Assembly (NCBI GenBank): GCA_028583685.1
Contig: JAMXIF010000225.1
Span: 2,606,254-2,670,253, forward strand
Source: Petaurus breviceps papuanus
Taxonomy: Eukaryota > Chordata > Mammalia > Diprotodontia > Petauridae
Length of the DNA stretch: 64,000 nt
Reading direction: 5' to 3'
Shown here: piece by piece, positions 21,925-32,939 of the stretch
How the letters are laid out: every line of letters starts with the position of its first letter
Numbering within the stretch: the first letter of the stretch is position 1
Notes under the pieces: model-generated
Seen by the model: the letters and a program-made list of their open reading frames with translations, nothing else
What the model was told of the DNA's origin: nothing
Database searches by the model: none
Translations under genes and position numbers: made by a program

Positions 21925-22286
21925 CTGTGTGTGTATGTGTGTGCTTGTGTGTTAGAGTGTGCATGTGTGAGTGTGTGTGTGAGAGAGAATGTGTGAGAGA
22001 GTGTGTGTATGTGTATGTGAGAGAACGTGTGTGAAAGAATGTGTGTGAGAGAGAATGTGTATGTGTGAGTGTATGAGAGTGTGTATGAGATAGAATGTGT
22101 GTGAGTGTGTGTGAAAGTGTGTGTGAGTGTGTGTGAGAGAATGTGTGAGAGTGTGTGTGTGAGAGAGAGAATGTGTGAGAGAGTGTGTGTGTATGTGTAT
22201 GTGAGAGAATGTATGTGAGTGTGTGTGTGAGAGTATGAGAGAGAATGTGTGTGTGAGAGAGAATGTGTGTGTGTGTGTGTGTGTGA
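21925..22286. repeat. (TGTGAG)n / (GT)n compound microsatellite, 362 bp
   Basis: Alternating GT with GAGA interruptions, purely repetitive. Long GT runs can adopt Z-DNA. Confidence 0.95.
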
Positions 22287-22437
22287 AGTGGGATCTGAAC
22301 AAGTCCAGAACCTTCTCTACTAAGTCCCTGGCTTTTATTTCTTTGAAATGTCTCTAAAAACTATTTATTTTATGGTGTATGTGACATTCAACTTGGAAAA
22401 AAAACAGTTTAATTTTTTTTTATTTTGGGTGAGAACA

Positions 22438-22575
22438 TCCTCTGTCTCTGTGTCTATCTCTGTCTCTGTCTCTCTCTGTCTCTCTTCTCTGTCTCTCTGT
22501 TCTGTCTCTGTCTGTCTGTCTCTATCTCTCTCTCACTCACACACACACAGACACACAGACACATACACTCTCTTC
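22438..22575. repeat. (TCTG)n/(TC)n then (CA)n microsatellite
   Basis: Pyrimidine repeats turning into CACACAGACA near 22540. Confidence 0.9.
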
Positions 22576-23685
22576 TTATCTAGACAGTGTGGCTTTGCTG
22601 TGTGACTTGCTGCCCACTGGTTGTGGACCTCGATTGCAGAGAGATGTGTGATCTTTTTTGGAAGCTTGAACTCCAGAATAAGAATGGCAGGGCTCAGGAC
22701 TTTCTTTTGTTCCAGTCACATCTGCCATAGAAAGTTGATTTTTTCCCCTTTTTTCCTGATATGTAGAAGTGCTGAAATATGCTTATTCATTGATGGATCT
22801 TCTGTGGGTGTACCTGGTCCAGTTACCCCCCCCCCCCACCTTCGTTATATATAAAGCTGAATCTCTTCTACACCTTATGACCACTAAAACTTGTAGACTT
22901 TACTTGAAAACATTCACCTTCCATCAAACCTACTTTCTTCTCTTTTCTTCTTCTTGGAGATCTTGGAGTCATGGGCAGCAATGGGACTTTTCCTGGTTGG
23001 AAGGAGGGCTCTCCCATGTCCCCTCCACTGCTGTAGCCTGGCCTGGAGGGGAAGGGAAAGGAATCTGTTTCTCTCACACCCAGAATTCACATTCTGTGTC
23101 TTTTGGAACCTGGCAGCTGAGAATTCTGTCCTCCCTTGTAACTAATCTCCCTTATACAAGACCCACCTGAGAATTTCCTTCTCTAGGCTGAAGTAATCCC
23201 CACAGACCCATCTGTTTCCTTTATTTTGTCAGCCAATGAGGACTCAACATCACAATGAAAACTACACTGTTCGACATCCTTCCCAGCCCTTCCCCTGCTG
23301 CCTTTGTCTCAACTGTCTGCCTGTTGGCTTCTCTCTCGTGCCCAATGATGTCTACATTACTCTTGCCTTTTGGATGGTTTCCTCAATTTGTGGGCTATGG
23401 GAACAGGAAGGGAAGGAGGCTGAGGACACAGAGTCCAGAACATCACATTTCTTATGCCACTATAAGGGCCTCCTTACAAAGACCCTTTGCATTGGCACGA
23501 GTACCATGGTCATCCTTCCAGCAAAGAAACTGAGTCTCTGAGAGTGCTCAGGAGAGACAGAGCTGGGGTTCAAACCAAGGACTCCTGACTGTGTGTCCTG
23601 TCTTCTTGGGACTGCTACTGGTGAGAGACCAGTCTAGCAGGTGACACAGTAACATGCCTTTAAAACAAACAAACAGACTACTAAG
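22576..23685. other. No gene or repeat recognised
   Basis: About 1.1 kb, including a C-run at 22827-22838. Several overlapping frames of 60-130 codons lack any recognisable motif. Confidence 0.35.
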
Positions 23686-23915
23686 TGCCAGGTACTATAC
23701 TGGACACTAGTGATACAAAGACACAGAGAGAGACAGAGAGAAGAGAGATAGATAGATAGAGAGAGAGAGAGACAGAGAGAGAGAGAAGAGAGAAAGACAC
23801 AGAGAGAGAAAGACAGAGGCAGAGAGAGCAGAGAAATAGATGGAGAGGGGGGAGAGAGAGAGACAGAGAGACAGAGGAGAGAAAGAGATGGAGACAGAGA
23901 CAGAGAGACAGAGAG
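23686..23915. repeat. L2-tail stub followed by (GA)n microsatellite
   Basis: 'agtgccaggtactatactgg' (23687) is an L2-end motif; 23718-23915 is GAGACAGA purine repeat. Confidence 0.85.
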
Positions 23916-23944
23916 TCTTTGAGTATCTCTGTTGAGGAAGAGCA

Positions 23945-24130
23945 TATGAAACATTCACTCCATAGAATAGAGCACGTCATAGTTAGAAGTGATCTGAGTG
24001 ATTATTCAGCTCCATCCCCCCATTTTACGGGCATCCCAGACACTGACACCAAAGAGCGAAGAGGATTTGTCCCAAACACCCAAAGAGCCAATGGCAGATC
24101 CAGCTCTAGAACCTGCCTCTCCTGGCTCCT
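23945..24130. repeat. Short ancient SINE-like repeat
   Basis: Layout matches 21836 and 35040 ('agttagaagtgatctgagtg', then 'ccattttacggg'). Confidence 0.45.
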
Positions 24131-24663
24131 GGCTGGTGTTCTAATGTCCTCCAATGCAGTCACTGGATGCTTACTCATGTCTTGGAAAGGGCGCTGAGTC
24201 TTAAAGACTCGGTCAGGTGAGCACATGCTCAGGAGGGTCTTGCCCAACGTGGGAAGCCTGTGGGGAGGGCACTACTGAGAGACTGACTCAGTGTGAGCAG
24301 GCCAGTCACCATGGTGAGTCAGCCTCACCACAGACACTCATGAGTCTAGTCCACTGAGGCATGGCAGGAGGAGGGTGGGTTGGCCCTCCAGAATGTTGAT
24401 CTTGATCCTCAGCATCCTGAGGTCCTGCCCTATTGTGCATTCTATCTTCATCTTTTGGAAGTGAGAGGGTCTCTGTGTTAGAGGGGTGTGCCTGCCTACC
24501 CTGGGCCTCCCTCCACCACTGCCCTCTCTAGCCTGGTTTACATTTTCAAGAGTTTCTGGAAATGTCATCCCTTCGCAGCCAATGTGGGCATCACCAAGCC
24601 AATATCCCAAGCCTTTTCTCTAGTCTAGTAGGATCTGCCACAGTTTGGGTTCCATTGGTGCAG
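24131..24663. other. No gene or repeat recognised
   Basis: Nothing supported. Confidence 0.35.
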
Positions 24664-24664
24664 C

Positions 24665-24727
<63 letters not shown>

Positions 24728-24955
24728 GAAGGAAGGAAGGAAGGAAGGAAGGAAGGAAGGAAGGAAGGAAGGAAGGAAGGAAGGAAGGAAGGAAGGAAGG
24801 AAGGAAGAAAGGAAGGAAGGAAGGAAGGAAGGAAGAAAGGAAGGAAGGAAGAAAGAAAGAAAGAAGGAAAGGAAGAAAGAAAGGAAGGAAGGGAGAGAAA
24901 GAAAGAAAGAAAGAAAAAATAAAGGAAGGAAGGAAAGAAAGAAAGAAAAGGAAAA
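24665..24955. repeat. (GAAA)n-(GGAA)n tetranucleotide array, about 290 bp
   Basis: Pure GAAA for about 60 bases, then GGAA and mixed units. Accounts for the Lys/Glu-rich and Phe/Ser-rich frames on both strands. Confidence 0.95.
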
Positions 24956-24959
24956 ATAG

Positions 24960-25065
24960 TTTATCAAGTGTTTGTTGTGTGCTATGACTGTGTTACATTC
25001 TGGTGCTACACATACAAAACCAAAGACATTTCCTGCCCGCATGGAGCTTATATTTTAATAGGTGA
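24960..25065 (-). repeat. L2 3'-end fragment, minus strand
   Basis: 'tatcaagtgtttgttgtgtg' and 'catggagcttatattttaat' are antisense L2 landmarks. Confidence 0.65.
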
Positions 25066-25445
25066 GTTGTGGCCATGGTGGGGTGATTTTTTCAGGGAAG
25101 ACCCAAGAATGGTGGTTGGTGACCTAAGAAATTAGATTGGCACACCCTTCCAGTAGCTGGGGCATTGGGCTCTGATCCCAGAGCTGGGAGTTCAGGCTGG
25201 CAGAGTGGGCACTGTCTGGGGCTAGTGTTTAGGGTCCTCTATATCCCACAAGAAGAAATCTGGGGAAGGGGCCCGGAGGGAAGAGAGCCAGACCATAAGT
25301 AAGACCATACCCAGGGCTCCCACTTGGCAACACTCTTCTTCGTTAGCTAGATCCTGTCCTTTCTTCCAATATGTGCATGTTTTATTCCCAAATTAAGAAG
25401 ACAAAGGCTTACCCTTACTTTGTAAACCAAACCAAATTCATCATT
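25066..25445. other. No gene or repeat recognised
   Basis: Nothing supported. Confidence 0.35.
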
Positions 25446-25745
25446 CCAGCTAGATGGAATGATGCCTAGAGTCTGGAAGCCCTTGAGTTCAAATTTAGCC
25501 TCAGATATTTTCTAGATGTATGACCCCGGGTAAGTCACTTAACTTCTGTCTGCCTCAGTTTCTCAACTGTAAGATAAGGGGGCTGGGGGAGGGGGATAAG
25601 CCTTTACTAGTGCTTGCTGTGCATCAGGCACTGGGGAGGCAGGTGCTATTTGGAGACAATAACAGCACCTGCTTTCCGGGGTTGCTGTGTGGACCATATG
25701 CAATAGTGAGCCCTCACTTAGCACTGGACCTGAAGCACGGGAGGC
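25446..25745 (+). mobile_element. Marsupial core-SINE (MAR/MON type), nearly full length
   Basis: tRNA-like head ('gagttcaaatttagcctcag'), 'gtatgaccccgggtaagtca', 'ctgcctcagtttctcaactg' and the core 3' part to 25740. The open frame 25520-25990 runs through it and is not a gene. Confidence 0.75.
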
Positions 25746-26459
25746 TGGTCATGATGCTTGTTACCAGCTCCGTTCCCTTGCCCTTCCTTGCCCCTGCATG
25801 CCCTTTGGAAACTAAGCAGCCTGCAGTGAGTTTTCCTGCCTCCCTTCCCTTCCCTGGGGGGTATCTCCTGGGTGGTGGGGGAGGGGCTCGAGCTGCCTGG
25901 GAAGCATGGAGCTCAGAGACCTTGAGGAAGCTGAGGGGTGGGGTAGGGGCTTTCCATTTTGGGGGGAAAGTGATGAGACCACACGTTTAACTAACCTTTG
26001 TCCTCTGGAAGTCCCTTTCCCATGTGCTTCCTCCTTCAGGAGGATGCTTGGGGCCAGAAGGGTCCCGGTGGGGTCTGAAGGAAAGCCTTTGTATCCTCTG
26101 AAGAGCGGGGATTGTGTTCCCTCATGACTCAGGGCATGCCCACCCTCTGGCTGAGGGCAGTCCCACCAGGGATGTGTGGTGTTTAGTCCTTTTTGTGAAC
26201 AATTGACATAATCACGTTGGTCTGCCTGTGAGAGTGGGGAGTTGTTCAGACCTGTAACCCCCTGGCAGATCGCAGGAAACTTCTCAGGTCCGATTACATT
26301 TCATCACAGAGGGTGAATTAATGCCTTTCAGCCCCAGCCTTTGCTCCAACAACCTCCCTGCTCTCAGCTGTTGACTGGAAGATCAGACCGGGTCATCCAT
26401 GGAGGCCCATGGAGGGGGAGGCTGAGCCCAGACCCTTTAGGACCCTTTTAGCATTCACG
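25746..26459. other. Repeat-poor interval; possible conserved block at 26190-26370
   Basis: No gene seen. 26190-26370 is free of repeat signatures and has SOX-like 'gaacaattgac' and homeodomain-like 'gtgaattaatg'. Inference only. Confidence 0.3.
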
Positions 26460-26650
26460 GGCAGGAGAGACGCTGGAACTTGGGCCGAGCCACATGGCTA
26501 CGGGGCACAGCTCTGATCCTGACTGGTAACAAAGCCTCTCAGGAAGGACGCTGAGGTCCCCTAAGCCTTAGTCTGCTTCTCTGTAATATGGGCACAATAA
26601 TCCTGCATCCCTCCACCCCCAGAGCTCAGAAGGCTGTGAGGGCCTCTTGT
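26460..26650 (+). repeat. Degraded MIR-like SINE
   Basis: 'tctgcttctctgtaatatgg' and following 'gcacaataatcctgcat' fit an eroded MIR. Confidence 0.5.
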
Positions 26651-26999
26651 ATCCCTAACTGGAAAAAGAATGGGATAGAACTAAATACAATGGAGCCGAG
26701 GGGATATGCTAACCATGTCGTTCAGAGGGAGCTTTTGGTTCAGGGATGAGGGGTCCCAACCTTCCTTGCCTTCTCTTCTCTGCAGGGGAGAAAACGTTTG
26801 CTAAACACTGCCCAAGAATGTTTAAACCACTTAAGGGAATGTACTCTTTTTTCAAGCACCCTTAAGTATGTTTAGAGAGCACTAGCTCCTGGACCATTCA
26901 CGGCTAATTGCAGGCCATTTTTAATCTCACAGATACAGCTGATTCCTCAGAAAAGATTCCTCAGCAAGAGCAGGTCTAGAGGATGAGGTCTGGGAAAGA
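26651..26999. other. Repeat-poor interval; possible conserved block at 26790-26960
   Basis: AT-rich 'ctaattgcaggccattttta' and the imperfect inverted pair 'agaatgtttaaac'/'tatgtttagag' stand out. No gene. Confidence 0.3.
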
Positions 27000-27150
27000 A
27001 TTCTAGAATTAAAGTCAGTCTAAATTCTTGTTATGCCCTGGAAGACCTTGGAACAGCCCCTTTCCTCCCTGGGTCTCAGTTTCCCCATCTGTAAAAAGAA
27101 GAGGTGGGCTTAGATTCTTCCAAGGTCCTTCCCATTTCTACATCTCTGAC
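27000..27150 (+). repeat. MIR-type SINE, plus strand
   Basis: 'tgggtctcagtttccccatc' followed by the typical 3' block. Confidence 0.75.
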
Positions 27151-27244
27151 CCTAGTTCCAGTCATCCATTCCTACATCCAGTAGGCTTCAAATGAATTAA
27201 ACAGGGGGTTAGAGTAGGCCATTGCTAAGCGTCCTTTCTTAGGC

Positions 27245-27435
27245 AGAGAATATTATACGGAGGACTGGGAGACTCGGTCATGGTTCTGCCATTAGTCTGC
27301 TGTGAGATCCTGGGCAAGACACGTCCTCTCACTGGGCTGCAGCTTCTTCCTCATGAATTGACCAGACGACTTGTAAGACCCCCCCCCCCCCAGTTCTGCG
27401 TTCTTAGGCCCTTCTCAGCTCTGACACTCCATGAT
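27245..27435 (+). repeat. MIR-type SINE, plus strand
   Basis: 'gctgtgagatcctgggcaag' and 'tctcagctctgacactcc' in MIR order, with a C-run at 27379. Confidence 0.65.
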
Positions 27436-27690
27436 CTATGGCAGCTAGGGGGCGCCACATTGGATGAATCACTAGGTTTGGCGTCAGGAAGATGGGAGTT
27501 GAAATCCAGTCCTAGACTGATGTGACCCTGGACAAGTGACTTCATGGCCGTCTGCCTCCATGTCCCTAACTGTAACGTGGGGTACTAACAGCATTTATTT
27601 CTCGGGACTGTTATGAGGAGGTAATATTTGGGAAGCGTTTAGCACAGTGCCAACTGATGCTTAATAAACACTTATTACCTTTCTCGGCTG
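27436..27690 (+). mobile_element. Marsupial core-SINE, nearly full length
   Basis: Head 'gcagctagggggcgccac', 'tgtgaccctggacaagtgac', and 3' 'aagcgtttagcacagtgcc' with 'cttaataaacacttatt'. Confidence 0.8.
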
Positions 27691-27859
27691 TGTTGGAGGC
27701 CCCTGCTATCTCTGACACACTGTTTTCTGTTCCAAAGTCCTCCTCCCCTGTTCTGAAATCTTGTGTTCTATCTCCCAAGGTCTTTTCCAAGTCTAGTATT
27801 CTGTATCCAGCGTTCTCCCAATTCTGACTGCCTTTATTTTAGATTATTTTCAGTCAATA

Positions 27860-28960
27860 AACTTTTTTTAAAAAGCGCCAGTGATGTGCCAGCCACTGTG
27901 TGACGCATTTGTGATGCAAAAAGAGACAAAAGGCAGTCCCTGCCCTAAAGGAGCTTACGATGGAAGGGGGGGGGGAGACAACACGTAGACAACCATGTGC
28001 CACAAGACACATACAGGACAAGTCGGGCATAATTAGGGAAGGGGGGCCAGAATTCAGGGGTACTAGGAAAAGCTTCTTGTAGGAGGGAGGATTTGGGATT
28101 TAGCTTGGGAAAGGTAACCAGGGCAGGTGGAAGGTGGAGAAGAGGGTTGAGAATGCTCGAGGCACTGGAGACATTCAGTGAAAATGCCCTGGAGATGGTG
28201 TCTCTTTGGAGGAACAGTCACTGACCGCAGAATGTATGGAAGGAAGGGAAGCATAAGAAGACTGGAGGGGAGGAAGCGCCAACGTAGGAAAGGCTTTTAA
28301 TGGCAGAGAATTTTATTGAATGGAATCCTGGAGGCAATAGAGAGATGATGGAGATTTTCGGGTAGGGAGCAGTGACTTAGTCGGATCTGTGCTTTAAGAA
28401 AATCACTTTGGTGACTGAATGCAGGAAGGACAGGAGTGTGGAGAGACTGGAGTCAGGCTGACCCCCCAGCGGCTATTGCAATAGTCCAGGTGTGAAGTGA
28501 TGAAGCTCTGAACCAAAGTGGGGGCAGGGTCATAGGAGAGACATAGAGGACAGATGCTGTGGAGGTGAAATTAACAAGGGATGTTGAAACTGACCAGAGA
28601 TGGTGCAGAGGTGAAATAAACCAGAGATGCTGCAGAGGTGAAATCTACAAGAGATGCTGCAGAGGTGAAACTGACCAGAGATGTTGTAAAGGTGAAATCA
28701 GCAAGAGATGCTGCAGAGGTGAAATCAACAACGGATGTTGAAATTGAAATTGGCCAGAGATGTTGCAGAAGTGAAAGAGGCCTTGGCATCATAAGCAAAC
28801 GGGGAGGGGAGAGAGTGAGGAGGCCGGGGTGACTCCCAGGCTGGGAGCCTAGCGGACAGGATGGCACCATTCTCTATAGTAAAAGGGAAGTTTGGAAGGG
28901 GGAAGGATTTGGGAGGGAAAGATGACTTGTTTGGATATGTTGGGTGTCAGCTATAGATAA
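27860..28960 (-). mobile_element. L2 LINE fragment, minus strand, with internal minisatellite
   Basis: Antisense L2 landmarks in order: 'ctgccctaaaggagctta' (27939), 'gctattgcaatagtccagg' (28472), then after the minisatellite 'ggatatgttgggtgtcag' (28933). The tandem array at 28553-28785 lies where the L2 consensus has a single copy of the unit. Confidence 0.75.
28553..28785. repeat. 27-bp minisatellite within L2
   Basis: About eight to nine units of the type 'agatgctgcagaggtgaaat' plus 7 bases, mostly 27 bp, with two shortened units. On the plus strand the period of nine codons keeps a Cys/Arg-rich frame open (RCCRGEIN repeats), which is a by-product of the period. The unit matches the L2 text at that point. 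Confidence 0.9.
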
Positions 28961-28964
28961 GGAT

Positions 28965-29120
28965 AGCTAGCGTTTGTCTATCACAGAAGGTTTTCAAATA
29001 CTGTATTATTTGATCCTCTTAACAGCTCTGGGAGGTAGGTGCTTGGATTATTCCCATTTCACTGATAAGGAAAAATGAGGCAGACATATTAAATGACTGG
29101 CCCAAGGGTTTCTTGCCTTG
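28965..29120 (-). repeat. MIR, minus strand
   Basis: 'ttgatcctcttaacagctct', 'attcccatttcactgataag' in antisense MIR order. Confidence 0.75.
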
Positions 29121-29384
29121 TTCTCTGCACTGCCTAAGGACTCTATTAGTCTCATGGTCTCTTTCCGGTGATTTTCTTTAAACCCCCTCTAAGTGGTGTT
29201 CTTGTCATCTATGCCAATCTCGGTGACTTTATTCCGCCAGTATGAAAAGAAAGTGTTTATGATATTAATGAAGCCCTGATCTCCCCCAGGGCTTCTTATG
29301 ATGGTTTGGGGAAATGACATTCTCTCTACCGGTAACCTTCTGTCCATCCATTCAGTCCCAAGGAATCCTTCCACACACTGAGCT
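29121..29384. other. No gene or repeat recognised
   Basis: Nothing supported. Confidence 0.35.
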
Positions 29385-30135
29385 CTGAAGTCATCATAGC
29401 CCCAACCAAAAATCCTTCAGGGGCTTTCCCTGTTGACAGCAGCGCCTCCATATTTCTCAGCAGGACATTAAAAGCCTTTAACTCCCTCCACTTAAATAAT
29501 TTTTCTCATCCTGGGTGCCACCTGTTCATAATATTTTCCACTAGTAAAATGATGGTTCCTTGAAGGCATAATTCTTTCATTTTTCTCTTTGGGAGCCCAG
29601 TGATTAGGACAGTACCTGGTGTAGAGTAGGGGAAAATTGATGCTTGGCTCATTAAATTGCACATACGCACTGTACCGTGGCACCTTTGACTGAGACTGGC
29701 TCAGGTGCCTTCTACTCCTCTACTCAGCGGCCTGCTGCCTCACCCCGCTCTGCCCACTCAAACTCTAGGTGCCATTCAAGGCTCAGCTCACATTCTTTTT
29801 CCTTCAGGTAACTTTGATGACATCAACTAAAAGAGATGTTCTTCTCTCCCACTCTCACGTTACTGACAGTCAGACTCACTAATCTTGACTCTAAGTCCTG
29901 TATTGTATTAGGATACGTGACCACTCATGCGTTTCCTGTGTGTGTCTCATCTCCGCACCACAAGCCTGCTCCCGGAGGGCAGAGGGGCTGGGCTGGGCGC
30001 TTCCCTGTCTTCTGAGTACATCTCGTTTGTACATAGTCACTGGATGTTATCTTCCTCTTTACTGCTTAAGAACAGGGACTGTTTCTGTCAATCCCCCCCC
30101 CCCCTTCTTTGTATCTCTAAGACTTACATAGTGCT
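29385..30135 (+). mobile_element. L2 LINE 3' region, plus strand (two overlapping pieces)
   Basis: Old L2 text: 'aaatccttcaggggctttcc', 'attcaaggctcagctcacat', 'cttaagaacagggactgttt'. A C-run at 30092-30103 precedes 'ttctttgtatctctaag'. Short tail-like pieces at 29550-29680 suggest two copies. Confidence 0.6.
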
Positions 30136-30250
30136 TGGGAAAGGGAGAAAAATGAATAAGCATTTAAGTAGTGCCTGCTGTGTACTAAGTGCATGTGTTT
30201 TAACAAATACTAAATCATTTGATTTTAGGATACAGTAAACAATAATTGCT
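30136..30250 (-). repeat. L2/MIR-like fragment, minus strand
   Basis: 'aataagcatttaagtagtgc' and 'actaaatcatttgatttta'. Confidence 0.5.
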
Positions 30251-31215
30251 TCTTTATTTGACTCCTCCACGTTGCTGAGGACACAGAACCTTCAAGCAGC
30301 ATTTGTTTGTGTCTCTGAGGTCCTCCTGGTCCCTTCCTCTGATGTTTTATGGAGTTCATATAGGAGGGAAAAAGTACTTAGTAATAATCACAATAGCTCA
30401 GAGCCCCCAGTTAGGAAAATTCCCAACATTCAGAAAGGGTTCAGCTCTCTGTCCTAGTTTAAAGTTTTATGTAGTTCTGTCTAGCTCTCTTTAAATCTGC
30501 AGTAAAATTGGGGTGGAGAAAATGCTTAGGTTAAAAAAAGGAGCCTTCTTTAGTAGTCTGTGATTGGTCAGGAATGAGGAGGGGAAGACGGGGAAAAAAG
30601 ACATTTTGGAGGGTGAACTTCCTCAGTCCTTGAAGAGGAGAGTGCAGGCAGTGGGTGGACTCTGAGTCTTTTCTGAGTCTTCCATGGTCCAAGGCCTCTG
30701 CTCAAGCTTTTCCACTCCGCACTTCAGCCCTGTCTCCTTTTCAGTTTCTTCTTTTGGTGGTTGTTCATGCATCATTGTTACTTCCCATGTCCATTTATGT
30801 CCTCACCATGGCTGGGGATGCCATCTGTCTGCTAATCCTGCTGCTGCTTAACTCTGGCTGTGCCCACTCTTTCCTCAGTTTGTCTGTCCTGGGCTGGATG
30901 GGTCCCTAGAAGGACTCTCAGCTAGAGTTGGGCAGAGGGTAGCCTAAGCAAAGATGGTCATCCCAGCTTCTGGAGAAACTGAGCCAGCAGATTTGTGGAC
31001 TTTGGGGATTCTCAGCTGGAATGGGCTAAACCAAGGAGGTGTCTGCACTATTTGGGATTGGTTTGAGATTCTCAGGAAATGGGGGTCACCAGGTTGCCAG
31101 ACTAGATTGGAAAGATCAGGTCAAAGCTCCCCTGCTGATATGTAGTGAGATGGGACCTAAGAGTGACCCATATTTCCAGCCTGGGAAGGATGGGGAAAAC
31201 CAGTCTTTAAAAAAG
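30251..31215. other. Non-repeat DNA; hydrophobic open frame at 30655-30909
   Basis: No gene recognised. The 84-codon frame at 30655-30909 has a strongly hydrophobic middle (IYVLTMAGDAICLLILLLLN) that loosely recalls the first transmembrane segment of olfactory receptors, but no downstream receptor motif (such as MYFFL or MAYDRY) follows. Confidence 0.3.
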
Positions 31216-31224
31216 AAGTTTCAG

Positions 31225-31404
31225 GGGCGGCTAGGTGGTGCAGTGAATAGAGCACTGGCCCTGGAGTCAGGAGGATCTGAGTTCAAATCCTGCCTCAGAC
31301 ACTTAACACAAAACTAGCCTTGTGCCCTTGGGCAAGTCACTTAACACCAATTCCCCTACCTTACCCCCTCCAAAAAAACAAAAAACAAAAATAAAATAAA
31401 AAAC
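31225..31404 (+). mobile_element. tRNA-headed marsupial SINE with target duplication
   Basis: Head 'gggcggctaggtggtgcagt', 'gagttcaaatcctgcctcag', end 'gggcaagtcacttaacacca' with a mixed A-rich tail. Flanked by AAGTTTCAG at 31216-31224 and 31405-31413. L1 is the likely driver. Confidence 0.92.
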
Positions 31405-31489
31405 AAGTTTCAGACACATCTAAAGTCTGCCTTCAGGATCAAAGATGGCGATTGTATCTATGTCACTTTCAAGGCTGAGAGGGAATTCT

Positions 31490-31560
31490 TGTCCCTTTTG
31501 ATCAATCAGTAAATATTTATTAAGCACTTAAATGGTAAGTCTTAGTTCTCACAGCTGTAT
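31490..31560 (-). repeat. L2 3'-end stub
   Basis: 'aatatttattaagcacttaa' motif. Confidence 0.5.
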
Positions 31561-31589
31561 TCTTATACTTTCATTTTTATTCAGGTACT

Positions 31590-31835
31590 GAGCTACATGA
31601 TACAGTGGATGGAGTTAGAAAGATTCAACTTCCTGAGTTCAAATCTGACCACAGACAGTTACTAGCTGTGTGACCCTGGGCAAGTCATTTACCCCTGTTT
31701 ACCTCAGTTTCCTCATCTGTAAAATGACCTGGAGAATGATATGGCAAAACACTCCTGTGTCCTTGCCAAGAAAACTCCATGTAGGGTGGCAAAGAGTCAG
31801 ACAGGACTGAAATGATTCAACAGCAACAACCCACT
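31590..31835 (+). mobile_element. RTE-tailed SINE
   Basis: tRNA-like head, 'tagctgtgtgaccctgggca', then RTE tail 'ggagaatgatatggcaaaac' and 'aagagtcagacaggactga'. Same type as 15166-15400. Confidence 0.85.
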
Positions 31836-31857
31836 AGTTACAGAACTTCCAGTTTGG

Positions 31858-31860
<3 letters not shown>

Positions 31861-31900
<40 letters not shown>
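31861..31900. repeat. (GT)20 microsatellite
   Basis: Twenty perfect GT units. Confidence 0.97.
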
Positions 31901-31903
<3 letters not shown>

Positions 31904-32034
31904 GGGAAGACACATCCCATGGTCTTCTGAAAATCACTATGTAGGAGGGAACTCTAACAAGAATTCATGGAACTATAATACATATCTACTTACTACTACT
32001 ACTACTACTACTATAATTACTATTAGGAGCAGTA

Positions 32035-32935
32035 CCACTATCCATAATCACAAGAAAAAATGTTCTAAATCACTGCTGATTAAAAAAATGCAAATTAAAA
32101 CTACTCTTAGATACCACTTTATACCTATCAGATTGGCTAACAAGTCAAAAGTACAATGAAAAATGTCAGAGGGGATGTGGAAAAAAACATTTTCTTTTTT
32201 TTTGGAAAACTTTCTGTTTCCCAAAGAGGTCAAAGAAAAATAAAATGGGCTCACGTGCAAAAATATTTATAGCAGCTCTTTTTGTGGTGGCTAAGAATGG
32301 GAAATGGTGGTTATGCCCATCAGTTGGGGAAAGACTGAACACATTGTGGTGTATGATTTTGAAGGAATATTACTGTGCTGTAAGAAATGATAATGCAAAT
32401 GGTTTCAGAAAAACCTGGGAAGACTTAATATGAATGGATACAAAATGAAGCAAATAGAACCAGGACAACATTGCACACAGTAACTACAATATTGTAGTGA
32501 TGATCAACTCTGAAAGACTTGACTATTCTGATCAAGACTGATGAAAGCCTGAATATAAATGGAACCATACTGCTCTCTCTCTCTCTCTCTCTCTCTCCCT
32601 CTCTCTCTCTGTCTCTCTCTCTCTCCCTCTCTCTGTTTCTCTCTCCCTCCCTCCCTCTCTCTCTCTGTCTCTCTCTGTCTCTCTGTCTCTGTCTGTCTCC
32701 ATCTCTCTCTCTGTCTCTCCCTCTTCCTCTCCCTCTCCCTTGGTTATTTCTTTTGGAGTAATTTCACAATGTGACTAATATGGAAATATGTTGAATATGA
32801 TTGTACATGTATGGCCTATATCAGATTGCCTGCTGTCTTGGGGAGGAGGAAAGGGAAGGGGGAAAACTTAAAATTCAAAATCCTATGGAAGTGAATGTTG
32901 AAAATGAAAAAGAAACAAATAAATAAATATTTTAG
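32035..32935 (+). mobile_element. L1 3' region, plus strand
   Basis: ORF2 C-terminal region ('tttatagcagctctttttgt', 'gcccatcagttggggaaag') and 3' UTR ending 'aaataaataaatatttt'. A (TC)n tract at 32572-32745 has expanded in the 3' UTR. Confidence 0.85.
32572..32745. repeat. (TC)n microsatellite inside an L1 3' UTR
   Basis: Pyrimidine dinucleotides with CCCT interruptions, about 175 bp; gives Leu/Ser-rich frames. Confidence 0.95.
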
Positions 32936-32939
32936 AAAA

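Noticed and set aside
21952-22302. His/Thr/Ser-rich minus frame of 116 codons
   Set aside because: Entirely within the GT/GA microsatellite.
24562-25042. Long open frames on both strands (Lys/Glu-rich and Phe/Ser-rich)
   Set aside because: Products of the GAAA/GGAA array.
25520-25990. 156-codon plus frame
   Set aside because: More than half lies in a core-SINE and no motif follows.
30655-30909. Olfactory-receptor-like first transmembrane segment
   Set aside because: Only one hydrophobic stretch; none of the later receptor motifs follows.
31225-31300. tRNA gene in the SINE head
   Set aside because: tRNA-derived promoter boxes belong to the SINE; no cloverleaf of a working tRNA and an A-rich tail follows. 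Same for the other SINE heads.
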